Below are positions 21,090-32,045 of a stretch of 64,000 nt of DNA, in pieces. The DNA is from Acestrorhynchus altus (taxonomy: Eukaryota; Chordata; Actinopteri; Characiformes; Acestrorhynchidae), in the NCBI GenBank assembly GCA_034509495.1, contig CM067523.1, forward strand, positions 18,758,379 through 18,822,378. Direction: 5' to 3'. The first letter of the stretch is position 1. Each line of letters begins with the position of its first letter. The notes beneath the pieces are model-generated. The model was given only the letters and a program-made list of their open reading frames with translations. It had not been told where the DNA came from and did no database searches. A program made the translations under genes and the position numbers.

Positions 21090-21432
21090 TGCACAATGTT
21101 TTCGTAGTTTGACGTACTTTCATTCACCGAACAAATATTTTAATAATGCTTACAGGAAACAGTCCCACATGTCAGGGGATACTCAAATATGTCTTCATTT
21201 GAGATGTGAAAATGAACAGGATTTTGACCATGTTTTGATCAAAATTTATTTAACTACAATTTTCTGAGAATTTTTTACTTAAACGGACAATCAAACTGTT
21301 CGTTCCTCAGAATGTCCTGTTGGAACCAATGTGTCACAGTTGAAAATGCAAGAAATGTGATGAGTTATTTATAATGATTATACTGACGAGCTTACTTATA
21401 AAACATTCTTACTAAATGTCCTTTATTCTATC
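21090..21432 (-). mobile_element. Family X partial copy
   Basis: Carries the distal part of family X in minus sense: ATGTCTTCATTTGAGATGTG, GACCATGTTTTGATCAAA and TAAATGTCCTTTATTCTA. The promoter-like core is absent because a family P element begins where it should continue. Confidence 0.6.
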
Positions 21433-22062
21433 AGCTCCTCTGACCGTACAGGAGCACTTTGTATTTCTATAATTCCAGACTTTAGTTCATCTGGTTCTCT
21501 GATACTTTATTCTCCTCCTTTCACCCTGATCTTCAATGGTCAGGACCCCACAGGACCACCACAGAGCAGCTGTTATGTGGGTGGTGGGTCATTCTCAGCA
21601 CTGCAGTGACTCTGACATGATGGTGGTGTGTTAGTGTGTGTTGCACCACAGCAGTGCTGCTGGAGTTTTTAAACTCCACAGTGTCCCTGCTGGACTAAGA
21701 ATGACCCACCAATCAGAAAAATCCAGCTGACAGCGTCCTGTGGGCAGCGTCCTGTGAGCACTGATGAAGGACTAAAGGATGACCAACACAAACTGTGCAA
21801 AAACAGATGAGCTTCTGTCTCTGACTTTACATCTACAAGGTGGAGACACTCGGTAGGAGCGTCTAATAGAGTGGACAGTGAGTGGACACAGGGATTAAAC
21901 ACTCCAACAGCACTGCTGTGTCTGATCAACACAGCCAGCACCATGTCAGTGTGACTGCAGGGCTGAGAATGACCCACCACCCACACAATAGCTGCTCTGT
22001 GGTGGTCCTGTGGGGTCCTGAACATTGAAGATCAGGGTGAAAGGAGGAGAATAAAGTATGTG
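21433..22062. mobile_element. Family P element, both arms present
   Basis: Long palindromic element. The left arm (TCTCCTCCTTTCACCCTGAT, CAGGACCCCACAGGACCACC, AGAGCAGCTG) recurs inverted at 21955-22055 (CTCTGTGGTGGTCC, GATCAGGGTGAAAGGAGGAG). The arms are about 110-150 bp around a central segment of about 300 bp. There is no transposase; the frame at 21669-22025 is seen in other copies too. Confidence 0.85.
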
Positions 22063-22650
22063 CTGGTCTAGTTCTGAAGATGCCTCTAGATTCACGACTT
22101 GGTGATCAGTGAAAGTGACAAATCAGTCAACTGGCCCCAAAATCTCCAATACCGGCCCAAAATGCCATTGGTCCATTCTTATCATCAGGCCTCGAATGGA
22201 GAAGCTTTCCTGCGCTCTCCCACTCAGCCGGAATCCACCGTCCTCAGATTCAGACCAAATTACAGAGACAGATGTCAAAACATCCAGCATCGACCTTGCT
22301 TCCCTTTAGTCACACTGAATATTTTATGAGCGAGTGTTTGAAATCACGAATGTGGGTTCCTCTAAATTTAATGTCGTGCTATTTATGTAAACAGCTCTGA
22401 AGTGAGAGACTTGTTACCCATGTTAGATGTGCCCTCTCTAATCCTATATGACATGGGTGGCACAAGAAGCTCTTTAAAGGTTGGAAATACATAGAGACAC
22501 ACACATATAAAAATACACGCGGGGACACAGGTATTAACTCCGTCTGCTATAAACATCCACACGTTCCACCTCCACCTCAGACACACTCATTCAGGCAGCA
22601 GCGGCTGTGTGGAAGCACAATTGGTGGTAAGAAATTAGTGGTAGGCAAAC
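22063..22650. other. Single-copy DNA, no gene seen
   Basis: Two overlapping frames near 22100-22330 lack recognisable motifs and look like chance frames. Confidence 0.3.
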
Positions 22651-22659
22651 ATTTGCACA

Positions 22660-22965
22660 AGCATGTCACTCAGAGTTTTCTCCTTCTTGACTTGTATAAT
22701 TAACGGCATATTTGTCTTCACCTCCTCTTGAATGAAACCTGCCCTGTGAAATCGGTGAATGCATGTCAGTTTCCATAGACACAGCCTTGTAAAGATACTC
22801 AACATCTTTTCATCAGCCGTTCAGAGCAGAGTTATTGAAATCATCTAATATCAAGCTGGGTTTTCACGCCTGTTTGCCGTGACTGGCTCCTTGGGCTTTC
22901 AGAAGATGAAAAATGCTCAGATTCATCTTGAAACTAGAGCTTGCGGATAGATATGCAGCTATACG
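22660..22965. other. Candidate conserved non-coding block
   Basis: Repeat-free, with GTTATTGAAATCATC, TAATATCAAGCTGGG, TGTATAATTAACGGC and AAAATGCTCAGATTCATC. No frame supported. Conservation is inference. Confidence 0.3.
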
Positions 22966-23204
22966 TGTCAAGATTCAAATGGACATCAAAAAGATTGATT
23001 GAATTAACCAACAAATGAACACAAATGGAATCATCACAAACCAGTATTCTCAATATGGCACAGCAGGGATGTGCATAGGTGTCATGAAGAGATGAGTCCA
23101 AGATGTTTCTTTTGGCGAAAGGACGATTTTGGGAGTGTTGGGAGGTGAAAAGAAGGGATTTGATATCTTTGTTCAGAAATGGGGGTCTTCCCTCAGCCTA
23201 TTGC

Positions 23205-23490
23205 ATGCACTAAAGCAGGCTAAGGAGCTACGACTATGATCCTGGGATCGTGAGTTCGAATCCAGGTTCATGCTGCTCACCACCAGCAGCTGGGGTGAGA
23301 AATTGGCTTGATCTCCCTCCTCCCTCCGGGGGGGGGGGGGGCTTTTCCCACATCAAATACGGCGCAGGCGTCTGCTGACCATTGTGTCAGAATCTGGTGT
23401 TCTCCTCCAAGTGACGGCTGCCTGGCAATGATGCAAATGGCAGCAGTTCAAAAAGAGGCGGTAGATATCCGTCACATAACTCTGAGGAAA
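23205..23490 (+). mobile_element. tRNA-derived SINE copy
   Basis: A B-box-like GAGTTCGAATCCA at 23252-23264 is followed by TGCTGCTCACCACCAGCAGC, as in the copies at 34073 and 36698. A G-run at 23328-23341 interrupts the body. The tail words AAAGAGGCGGTAG and CGTGGACG match the 36.7-kb copy in altered form (AAAGAGGTAGTGG, CGTGTACTGG). Confidence 0.6.
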
Positions 23491-23791
23491 CGTGGACGTT
23501 CCATCTAATCCAGTGTGGATTTTGGGTTCTAAGAGTTAAAGAACCATCATTTTTATAGTGCAGTCCAATAAAATTCCACTTTTTCCCCACTGTAGAATTA
23601 CTATGAACTTAAATAAACTAAAGACTAAATCGGGGATGATGATAATAAGACTATTGTATGAAATCATCTGAACCCATGTCGGATAAATATTTGAGACATT
23701 ATATCAGAACCCAATCTGATGTAAGATGGGTTAGATTCAGACCAGAATTTCAAGCTCTCCTATGGAAGACCCTGTGTTTTCCTCTGCTTGT

Positions 23792-23807
23792 GCTCTCTCT
23801 CTCTCTC

Positions 23808-23851
<44 letters not shown>

Positions 23852-23865
23852 ACTCTCACTCTCAC
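23792..23865. repeat. (CT)n microsatellite with CACTCT end
   Basis: Polypyrimidine run passing into CACTCT units and ending in CACAGGTAGATG. It resembles a splice acceptor by composition only. Confidence 0.95.
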
Positions 23866-24504
23866 AGGTAGATGCCTGGACCTCTCTGACTCATCATCAG
23901 ACTAATGTGCTCATATAAGCTCTGACACAGCGCCCCCGCCAGCAATCTACTTCTACACTCCTACAAATAGCTCTTCTATCTCTCTCTGTCTCTATTTCCC
24001 TCTCTTTTAGTGCTCTTATGCATTTGTTCTCTCTCCTACACCCTTCCCTATTTCCGCTTGGTATCTTGGTCCTCTTTTAACTGCTGATTTGAAAAATAAT
24101 TCACAGAGTTGTTCTGTTCTTTATGTTACTGCATGTGTAATATTTTTTTTCTGAAGGCCATTTTTTAATGATTGAAGATTTTGTCTAATCATCTTTCTCT
24201 CTGCTCCTTCACGTCCCGCAGTCATCTCTCCTAGTATTTATGAGGTTCTGTTTACTGGGGAACTGGGGGTGGTTCACATATTCCTCATTATTGTATACTC
24301 CACATTTTTGTAACGTCTTTAGGCCCCACCCACAAATATGTTCTTTTTCAGCTTCTGATGTAAATTTGGACATTTTGGAGACACAAGTTTACAAAATGTT
24401 GGAAAAAATCTCATTTAAAAGAGACTGTAGCCTCGAAACCTCTTCATCCAGACATATGAAAAAGTTACCCTACGAACATGGCTTTACGTGACAGCTATTT
24501 AATT

Positions 24505-24555
24505 TTACAGGATGTTTTCACGAGACACTATATTACGAGACACTATATTACTCCT
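24505..24555. repeat. 15-bp direct doublet
   Basis: ACGAGACACTATATT occurs twice in succession. Confidence 0.85.
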
Positions 24556-24724
24556 GTACAGTCATGTGAAAAGCTTAAAGACACCCCATGAACACCTTCA
24601 AACATATGGACATTTAATCTTAAAAATATTGAGAGATGGAGGTGATATAATGTAACACATTCAACTGAAGAAATGTCTTAAATATCATTTGCAAAATGTA
24701 ATTAATAAAAATACTTCCGTCCTT

Positions 24725-24935
24725 CCAGCTTCTGCCGCTTTATCCGGGGCCGGGTCGCGGGGGCAGCAGTCTGAGTAGGGATGCCCAGACCTCCCTCTCC
24801 CCCGACACCTCAGCCAGCTCCTCGGGAGGGACCCCGAGGCGTTCCCAGGCCAGCCGAGAGACATAGTCCCCCGTACATACCCCGCGGTCTCCTCCCAGTG
24901 GGATGTGCCTGGAACACCTCCCTGGGGAGACGTCC
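24725..24935 (-). mobile_element. LINE 3' end fragment
   Basis: The minus frame reads CSRHIPLGGDRG, DYVSRLAWERLGVPPEEL and WASLLRLLPPRPGP, the well-preserved C terminus of a fish LINE protein. It is better kept and more GC-rich than its neighbours, so it is probably a younger insertion than the copy at 18845-19045. Confidence 0.75.
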
Positions 24936-24982
24936 ATGTATGAAAAATATACATTTTTAATGTATATATTTTTTAAATTTGT

Positions 24983-24984
24983 CC

Positions 24985-25054
<70 letters not shown>
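24983..25054. repeat. (AAT)n microsatellite
   Basis: About 23 trinucleotide units, giving polyIle frames on both strands. Confidence 0.97.
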
Positions 25055-25064
25055 GCCAAATACT

Positions 25065-25560
25065 GCAGGTGCAATATTTGTATGGTCAATCTGGATGGTC
25101 AAATAGAATAGAACTTTATTGAACCCTTGGGAGGAAGGATTCATACAAATGTGTAAATTCTGTTTTTAATATTATAAATGAAGAGTAGCCAATGATCTTT
25201 AATTAATTAATTATATTCATTTCTTAGGAAATAAAAGCATTTCAAGCTATGAAATCATCCCACATTTTTTTTAAATCCCTTCTCAAACTTGTCTGCATCT
25301 ACAACCTTCTTTCTGAAGGCCTCAGGGAGCTCTGTGGCCATGGGCATACCACTCATTACAACAAATAGTTCACCATTTTGTCTCTCTATATATTTTTTTC
25401 ACTATTGGTTTGTACTTATTGGCTGTAGGGTTGTATGCTTTACAGTATATACAGTAATGCTCATACAGTCTATTATCTGGAATCATTGTCTTAACTGCTG
25501 CGGGTTCATTAAATGTAGCACCACATCTGGAAAGAGAATGTTCAAGCTGACAATGAACAT
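25065..25560. other. AT-rich DNA, no gene seen
   Basis: Nothing recognisable except GAATAGAACTTTATTGAACCC near 25105, which resembles a reversed LINE tail (GGGATCAATAAAGTTCTATTC at 3370-3390). Confidence 0.35.
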
Positions 25561-25569
25561 TAAGTCATA

Positions 25570-26145
25570 TGTATGTACATGTATGTATGCATGTATGTAT
25601 GAATGCATGTACAGGGGTTGGACAATGAAACTGAAACACCTGTCATTTTAGTGTGGGAGGTTTCATGGCTAAATTGGACCAATCTTCATTAATTGCACCA
25701 GTAAGAGCAGAGTGTGAAGGTTCAATTAGCAGGTAAGAGCACAGTTTTGCTCAAAATATTGCAATGAACACAACATTATGGGGGACATACCAGAGTTCAA
25801 AAGAGGACAAATTGTTGGTGCACGTCTCGCTGGCGCATCTGTGACCAAGACAGCAAGTCTTTGTGATGTATCAAGAGCCACGGTATCCAGGGTAATGTCA
25901 GCACCACCAAGAAGGACCAACCACCTCCAACAGGAATAACTGTGGATGCAAGAGGAAAGGGATGTTGCGGTGCTAACACAGATTGTATCCAAAAAATGTC
26001 CTTCCCAAGACAAATTGACACTGTATTGGCCGCAAAAGGAGGCCCTAGTTCACCACACTAATACATTACTGTGGTCTAAAACCAGGTGTTTCAGTTCCAT
26101 TGTCCAACCCCTGTATGCATGTATGTATGCATGCATGTATTCTAA
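25570..26145. repeat. (ATGT/ATGC)n microsatellite split by transposon
   Basis: ATGTATGT and ATGCATGT units at 25570-25609 continue at 26116-26140 after the Tc1 derivative at 25612-26113. Confidence 0.85.
25612..26113 (+). mobile_element. 502-bp Tc1 derivative with exact ends
   Basis: The ends read CAGGGGTTGGACAATG and its complement. About 31 terminal bases pair with one mismatch, and each end abuts TA (25610-25611 and 26114-26115), the target duplication of Tc1/mariner elements. An ATG at 25778 opens 53 codons to TAA at 25937-25939 that include EFKRGQIVGARLAGASVTK and SRATVSRVMS, the N-terminal helix-turn-helix of a Tc1-type transposase. The DDE catalytic region has been lost by internal deletion, so the element could move only with outside transposase. 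I see no source copy here. Confidence 0.85.
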
Positions 26146-26249
26146 ACGCATATGCTTTAAAATTGAGGTTGTCCCTCCATTTTCAGATCTAATAGCAGGT
26201 ACTGGTGTTTATTATACACCTGTGGCAATGAGACAGAATGAAATAGGTG

Positions 26250-26755
26250 ATTAACAAGTGTGTCCCGATACTTCTGGCCATATAGTATATTTGAAATGTT
26301 TTTTTTGTTTTTTTTTGATGTAGCAAAGATCTGATGCCCAGAGGGAAGCAAGTGATCTGCCTGGGCTACATGTAGTGGAGGTATCTGCTGGTAAGTGATG
26401 GGGAGGTTTGAACTGAAATGGTCTCTCAGGGAAGCAGTGTTTAGGTCAGGCTTCTGGAGGCTGTGTTAGAGAACCAGAACGTAGACAATCCTGATATAAA
26501 CTAGGGTGAAGCTATAGCTCTCAGTTCATTTGAATAGGATTTTATGCTCTGTACCTTTAAAAGACCACATCTGTGGGTGGTGCCTGCGTACATCAGCTGT
26601 AGTTACTAAATCATAAGCCTTAAGATTAATAACTGGATGATAAGCCTACAGTTAGAGTGGTTAAGCTTCCTCAGGGAGCTGTGCGAGTTTGGACAGTGGC
26701 ATTTGGGGTCCAGGTTGGGGTCCAGAGCTGTGACCTCTGGCAGGGTGTGCAGTGT
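26250..26755. other. Mostly unassigned DNA
   Basis: GTGTCCCGATACTTCTGGCC near 26262-26281 resembles a Tc1 terminal word of fish genomes. AAAGACCACATCTGTGGGTG near 26560 matches the SINE-like words at 14290 and 50690. No gene. Confidence 0.35.
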
Positions 26756-26771
26756 GTGTGTGTGTGTGTAG

Positions 26772-26966
26772 ATGCCTCCCTGATGATCTGGCCGAGGGTC
26801 TGAAGCTCCAGCTGAAGCTCTGGCTGGGGCCTGCGAGGCTTGGCACTGTGAGTGGCCACAATGACCTTGCTGAGCTCTCTAATGGAGAAGCTGGCGCTGG
26901 TCCACTGTTCTGAGCCACGGTACTGAGACCGAATCCCAATCAGAGCCCACGTCCCCTGATCCCTCA
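26772..26966 (-). CDS. Possible coding exon, identity unknown
   Basis: The minus frame opens after GTGTTGTGATATGTGAG, a TG-rich stretch ending in AG that could act as a splice acceptor. It reads GTWALIGIRSQYRGSEQW, then SFSIRELSKVIVATHS and ELQLELQTLGQIIREAS before entering a short CA repeat. Amino-acid mix and synonymous-site GC look like real coding sequence, unlike other frames in the window. A donor-like AGGTCACA lies further on at about 26738-26745. I do not recognise the protein, and a chance frame in GC-rich DNA cannot be excluded. Confidence 0.3.
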
Positions 26967-26974
26967 CATATCAC

Positions 26975-27045
<71 letters not shown>
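26975..27045. repeat. (CA)n microsatellite
   Basis: Uninterrupted CA run of about 35 units next to the possible exon. Confidence 0.97.
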
Positions 27046-27047
<2 letters not shown>

Positions 27048-27142
27048 ATTGTCACCAGCAAGTGCAGCTGATAAAAGCATTCCTCTGCTGGAGGGGACGA
27101 TGAGTCAGGACATTGCTACTACCTCCAGTAACCGGATGAAAG

Positions 27143-27188
27143 GTGTGTGTGTGTGTGTGTGCGTGTGTGTGTGTGCGTGTGCGTGTGT
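27143..27188. repeat. (GT)n microsatellite with CG interruptions
   Basis: GT run with three GCGT interruptions. Confidence 0.95.
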
Positions 27189-27199
27189 GCTGGTCCAAC

Positions 27200-28195
27200 T
27201 CTGAGCTCACCATCAATGTAAACAAACCCAACAAGCAGGGATCTGCAGACATGCTGAGGCCTGGTTTGAGGGGCTCTGACCTAAAAACGGCAACCCCAGG
27301 TCTTATCAAAAAGAAAAATACAGAAAAGCACCATCATTAGAATTATTAAAAATAATGCTGAAATTGCCGCCTACAAGTAATTTCACAGGGATGCATTCAA
27401 CACATTTGAACAGACACCTCCACACATCCTATATGTCATCTTTTGTCTGTGGTTTTTCACCAGTTGTGCCAATTTTTTGCAATACTCAGGCTGGCTATGT
27501 AGTATATTTCATTATTGGTTCTGGTTAGTGTAGGCTTACCTATGTCTTATTTATTCAAATTATAGTTGAAAATGTTATAGATTTCAATCCTTAAAATGAT
27601 ACGGGCATCCAGCAGATATGCTGAGGTCTTCTGATGCACGACCTTGAGGTGCTTCACATTCCGCATTTTGAAAACCCCTGGATTAGTGTATAATATGCTC
27701 TTTATTTATTATTGATTGAAATACTTGTGCTCAGTTTGTTTTTAGCCTAAGAAATTGAGAAAAGAAGAGCAGCAGAGACAACAGACCTACTTCACATTAA
27801 ATTAATTATGTAGGACAAGATTCTTGACATTTCTATCATAAAGCTTCGCCTGCTGGCCTCCAGGTTGTTTTCTGCAGAGTTGTGCTCCCTTCAGCTCTCT
27901 CGCTCTGTTTACATCTCCTTCTTTGGAAAGCAGTGCAGACTCTAATTACCCAACAATGAACTTTAATTAAAATGAAAATACCATTTAGAACATTATAAGT
28001 TATCATTTCATAATGGATGTAATATAATGAAGTGATTTCTTTCAGCTACATCTACTTGTTGATGGAATTTTCATAACAACCTGAAGGTTCAGCGTGTTCC
28101 GGCAGTTCACGTTAGTTTCAGATTTTATATAGCAAGCATTAAAAGGTTGTCGTTGAATTGGGTTATCTTGGTCGTCACCACTGGAACAGAGTTCA
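27200..28195. other. Single-copy AT-rich DNA
   Basis: No gene, no clear repeat. Stop codons are frequent in all frames. Confidence 0.35.
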
Positions 28196-28199
28196 TATT

Positions 28200-28742
28200 A
28201 ACCTTTGGAACCCTCGGTCAGTTGTGGGAACATATTTATAAGGGAGTATACTCATGAGAGATATTGTTGTATTCAGGAGATCCTAGGCTACTCAGATATT
28301 TCTTCATTCAAGATGTAAATATTAAACTTTGTGTTTAAAACACCTTTTATCTCACAACCCCTATAGAAAACCAATCATCCAGAGTGCTTTTCAGATGAAA
28401 ATGCCATTTTAATGTTATTTGTAATGATTAGATTCACAAGGATATTTATAAAAGTTCTTCAAAATATTTGATTTGAATAAACAAACAACCTGAATGTGCT
28501 TTATTATTATAATATAATCCGTTCTCCAGACTTTTATTCTGAAATTTGAAGATTGTGTGAGGAAAGAAATATATAAATATATGGCTAAGTGACATCATTG
28601 ACCCCGCCCCTCTCATTGATCAGTCGGGGTTTGTATGCAGGTTGAGCATGTACACATGGACAGAGCAGTAAACATGCACTGGAAGCTCTTTTAGAGTTTA
28701 AACTGGGATTTAATTCAGCTGGAAATGAGGGAAGTATTATCA

Positions 28743-28824
<82 letters not shown>

Positions 28825-28990
28825 CTGATAATTCATCATACAATGATTAGACCATGGTTAGAGAGGGTATGTTTGTTATGACCTGTATCATGTCTGGAGG
28901 TTACTGATCCTGAGATGATGGTATGTAACTGCCCACCTTTTACAGATCTCAGGTTTCAAGAGTTAACTGGAATTTTTGCCATCCAATAAA
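28200..28990 (-). mobile_element. Family X copy 2, near full length
   Basis: Longest family X copy, minus sense. Distal words CCTCGGTCAG and GAGATCCTAGGCTACTCAG come first, then TCATCCAGAGTG, the core with TTTTATTCTGAAATTTGAAG, GACCCCGCCCCTCTC and GGTTGAGCATGTACACATGG, then AATTCATCATACAATGATTAG. An (ATT)n run at 28744-28822 has expanded inside it. Comparison with the copies at 43500 and 63450 gives a family length of at least 750 bp. Confidence 0.7.
28744..28822. repeat. (ATT)n microsatellite inside family X
   Basis: About 26 units, lying between two segments of the repeat that are adjacent in copy 1. Confidence 0.97.
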
Positions 28991-29560
28991 AACACACATG
29001 GTGAGAAGGTATTATTGATGTCCTGATGTACCGAGGACACAATCAATCTAATATGTTCTTCAGCTTTATTGAAAAACCATCTCCGGTGGCTCTTCATGAA
29101 GCTGCTTCAGAGAACAAAAGTGTGAGAAGCTGCATAAAAGGTTAAGAAGGGAGACTGAAGAAACTCATTTGTTTATGATTGTTTATAATTTCTTCCATGA
29201 CGTTCTTTCCAGCCTGGAGTCAAGAAGAGTTCATACATACAGCATTTCAGAATTGTGCACTAAATATAGATCAACTCATAAACGACATACATGATGCACT
29301 AAAGCATCCCAGCCAAGCAGAGATCAAACGCAAGAATTTTACAAAGCAACCAGTGCAATTTTATTGCACTAACCCTTATTTTAACCTAACTAACCCTATG
29401 TTTGCCCTGATTCTCAGTGTGGCCATATCTGTGCAGGTTGGTTCCAGTCAGCAGATTTTTTTTTTTTCATTTGAAGGGAGAACTGGGTAGATTTTTTGAC
29501 TTTTAACTCTGAAGGTGATCTAGTATGAAAAAAAATAAAAATAAACATAGGACGTAGATA
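28991..29560. other. Unassigned DNA
   Basis: The 103-codon frame at 29179-29490 opens with ATG but contains no domain I recognise and ends in a T-run. GGCTCTTCATGAAGCTGCTTC near 29088 is a short imperfect hairpin. Confidence 0.35.
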
Positions 29561-29566
29561 AAAACA

Positions 29567-29642
29567 TTCCACCTTAAATCATGAAGCAGCTTCATTCTGG
29601 GGCCAGTACGTGTCCCGTACAGCAGCACCATTTAAGGTGGAA
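29567..29642. mobile_element. 76-bp foldback element
   Basis: The arms TTCCACCTTAAAT (29567-29579) and ATTTAAGGTGGAA (29630-29642) are exact inverted repeats. Inside, ATGAAGCAGCTTCAT folds on itself. A sister with the same arm words lies at 32616-32670. Confidence 0.55.
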
Positions 29643-29964
29643 CAGAAATTCATTTAAAAATCCAGCACCTTTGACTTTCATTAATGCCGAATTTTTTGCT
29701 CATATCCAGGAGAAATGCACATAGACATTTAAAAAAGCCCTTCTACGTAAAGTGCATAATATTACATTTCAACTCAATGGCTAAGATCATACAGAGAGAA
29801 AATGTTGCATCCAGATTTGCAGAACATGCACATTTCATAAAGTAATGCAAGCAAGTTCATTTTTTTATTATTATTTTATTTACTCATTGTCTGTTTAGGC
29901 CAGGGAAAGATAACGAGTCATTTCACAAGCAGCAGATGCTGGTAGGGCTTATGGCTGGGCAGAG

Positions 29965-30033
29965 AGAGAGAGTGTGTGTGAGTGAGTGAGTGAATGAGTG
30001 TGTGAGAGTGTGTGTGTGTGTGTGTGTGTGTGT
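29965..30033. repeat. GA/GTGA/GT microsatellite
   Basis: Compound repeat passing from GA through GTGA units to a GT run of about 12 units. Confidence 0.93.
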
Positions 30034-30276
30034 GATGCCCTTTTCCGCACCAGAAATAAAATGTGTCAATTGAAGGATGATGCAGCAACGAGAGCATGGA
30101 CTTGTACGAAGCAGTCTGGTTTTATAGAGTCTGATTCATATAAAAAAAAACCATAGATGTATGCAAAAGTGCTCTGAGTGTAAGTGTGTGTACACTCTAT
30201 GTAATATAAAATAAAATGACTTTATTTAAAAAAAAAATCAGAAATGAAATGAAAAATCAACAAAATACACTTTTAT

Positions 30277-30850
30277 TTCTCTGCAGACTTCATTCTCCTC
30301 CTTTCACCCTGATCTTCAGTGCTCAGGACCCCACAGGACCACCACAGAGCAGCTGTGATGTGGGTGGTGGGTCATTCTCAGCACTGCAGTCACACTGACA
30401 TGGTGGTGGTGTGTTAGAGTGTGTCGCGCCGGTACGAGTGGATCAGACACAGCAGTGCCGCTGGAGTGCTTAAACACTGTGTCCACTCACTGTCCACTCT
30501 TCTAGACCCTTCAGAATCTCCACCTTGTAGATGCAAAGTCAGAGACAGAAGCTCATCTGTTTCTGCACAGTTTGTGTTGGTCATCCTCTGGTCCTTCATC
30601 AGTGCTCACAGGACGCCGCTCACATGTCGGCTGGATATTTCTGGTTGGTGGACTGTTCTCAGTCCAGCAGCACTGCTGTGTCTGATCCATCGTATCAGCG
30701 CAACACACACTAACACACCACCACCATGTCAGTGTGGCTGCAGAGCTGAGAATGACCCACCACCCACGTCATAGCTGCTCTGTGGTGGTCCTGCGGGGTC
30801 CTGGTCATTGAAGATCAGGGTGAAAGGAGGAGAATGAAGTCTGCAGAGAA
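30277..30850. mobile_element. Family P element, full palindrome
   Basis: Best-preserved family P copy. TTCTCTGCAGACTTCATTCT at the left has its exact complement AGAATGAAGTCTGCAGAGAA at the right. The arms remain paired for roughly 150 bp (AGGACCCCACAGGACCACC against GGTGGTCCTGCGGGGTCCT). The centre holds TTGTAGATGCAAAGTCAGAG and GTCCAGCAGCACTGCTG. The frames on both strands mirror each other because of the palindrome. Confidence 0.88.
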
Positions 30851-31374
30851 ACAGATGAACCACAGTGTGGACAGAGGAATGGATGCATGGACAATGAGCA
30901 TGGAGACCCTCGTTTTGAATAGACAAACCAAGCATAGGGACCCCACCCTCTTGCTCAAACAAAAAAGGTCTCTGTGATGTATATGTAGGTCCCTGATCAA
31001 CCTACCTTTAAACCTGCCAGAAATATTCATATATTTGCCTTTGTATTTTGAGTGTGTTGGGGTGTTGGAGAATGACTATGTTTGATTGAAGTGTCAACAC
31101 ACTTCCTTTAGATGAATACACTCAATAGCACAGTGTGAAGAAATAGAGTTGATTATTGGAAAGGCTGCTCTGAGAGCTTTCTGGACTATTTGTCCTGGCA
31201 TCGATGCACACCTCACATCTTTGTATTGATATGCTGACACCATCAAGGGGGAAGGAATGTTTGTTTGGAGGCTATGGACTTCTGAGGATATCTGTCTCTG
31301 CTTTGGACCTTCAGGTGGAAAGATTTCAAAATTTATATTGGCCAACACCGATCATCTTTATTACACTCAATATA

Positions 31375-31844
31375 CACAAATCAATCATATCATTAAAACC
31401 ACTGACAGCTGAAGTGAGTAATATTGATTATCTGGTTCCTGTGGCTCCTGTCAAGGGGTTGATCTATTAAGCAGCAAATTAACAGTCATTTGATGTGTTG
31501 AAGCACGAAACGATTGGTTCAGAGCATCTCCAGAACCCCAGGCATGTGTTGTGGCGTGCTCTGGGTTTGCAGGTCAGGATCTACCAAACGTCCTCCAAGA
31601 AATGGCAGTTGGTGGACCAGTGAAAGGCACACGGGTGCCCAAGTCCCCCGGTTGGTCACAGAACCCGTACTTCACAACTTGCAGGACTTATAGAAGAATC
31701 TGCTTCTAACATATTGGTGCAAGACACCAGAGGACATCTTCAGTGGTGTTGAGGAGTCCATGTCTTGAATTCTTATGAGTTGTTATGGGGGCATGAGGGG
31801 ATCTACTCAATATCGAGCAGGTGGCTTTAATGTTAAGGTTGATA
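31375..31844 (+). mobile_element. Tc1-like element with large internal deletion
   Basis: The left end ATCAATCATATCATTAAAAC and the right end GGCTTTAATGTTAAGGTTGA are degenerate inverted repeats. The left part has CAGAGCATCTCCAGAACCCC; after a junction near 31665, the right part has CAACTTGCAGGACTTATAG, GGACATCTTCAG and GAGGAGTCCATGTCTTGA. From memory, full members are about 1.5 kb; most of the transposase is gone. Its termini resemble the outer ends of family P. Confidence 0.7.
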
Positions 31845-31861
31845 GAGGCACTACACCAGCC

Positions 31862-32045
31862 ATTAGGGGTGTGGTTGGTGCACGTCTGGTGCCGGTCTCA
31901 AGCCCGGATAAATGGTGAGGGTTGCGTCAGGAAGGGCATCCCGTGTAAAACCTGTGCCAAAACTATAATGCGGATCATAAATATGATGATCCGGTGTGGC
32001 GACCCCTAAAGGGAGCAGCCGAAAGGAAAAGAAGAAGAAGAAGAA
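31862..32045 (+). mobile_element. LINE 3' end with AAG tail
   Basis: GGGTTGCGTCAGGAAGGGC, AAAACCTGTGCCAAA and GTGGCGACCCCTAAAGGGAG, then (AAG)n. These match the well-known 3' end of fish RTE-type LINEs as I remember it. The short frame ends GCVRKGIPCKTCAK before a stop. Confidence 0.75.

Noticed and set aside
24740..25144. 134-codon minus frame
   Set aside because: It joins a polyIle microsatellite to a LINE C terminus; only the LINE part is meaningful.
26661..26939. Alternative minus frame over the possible exon (GLSTVAQNSGPAPASPL...)
   Set aside because: Ser- and Pro-rich composition typical of a shifted frame; the frame in the feature list looks more coding-like.
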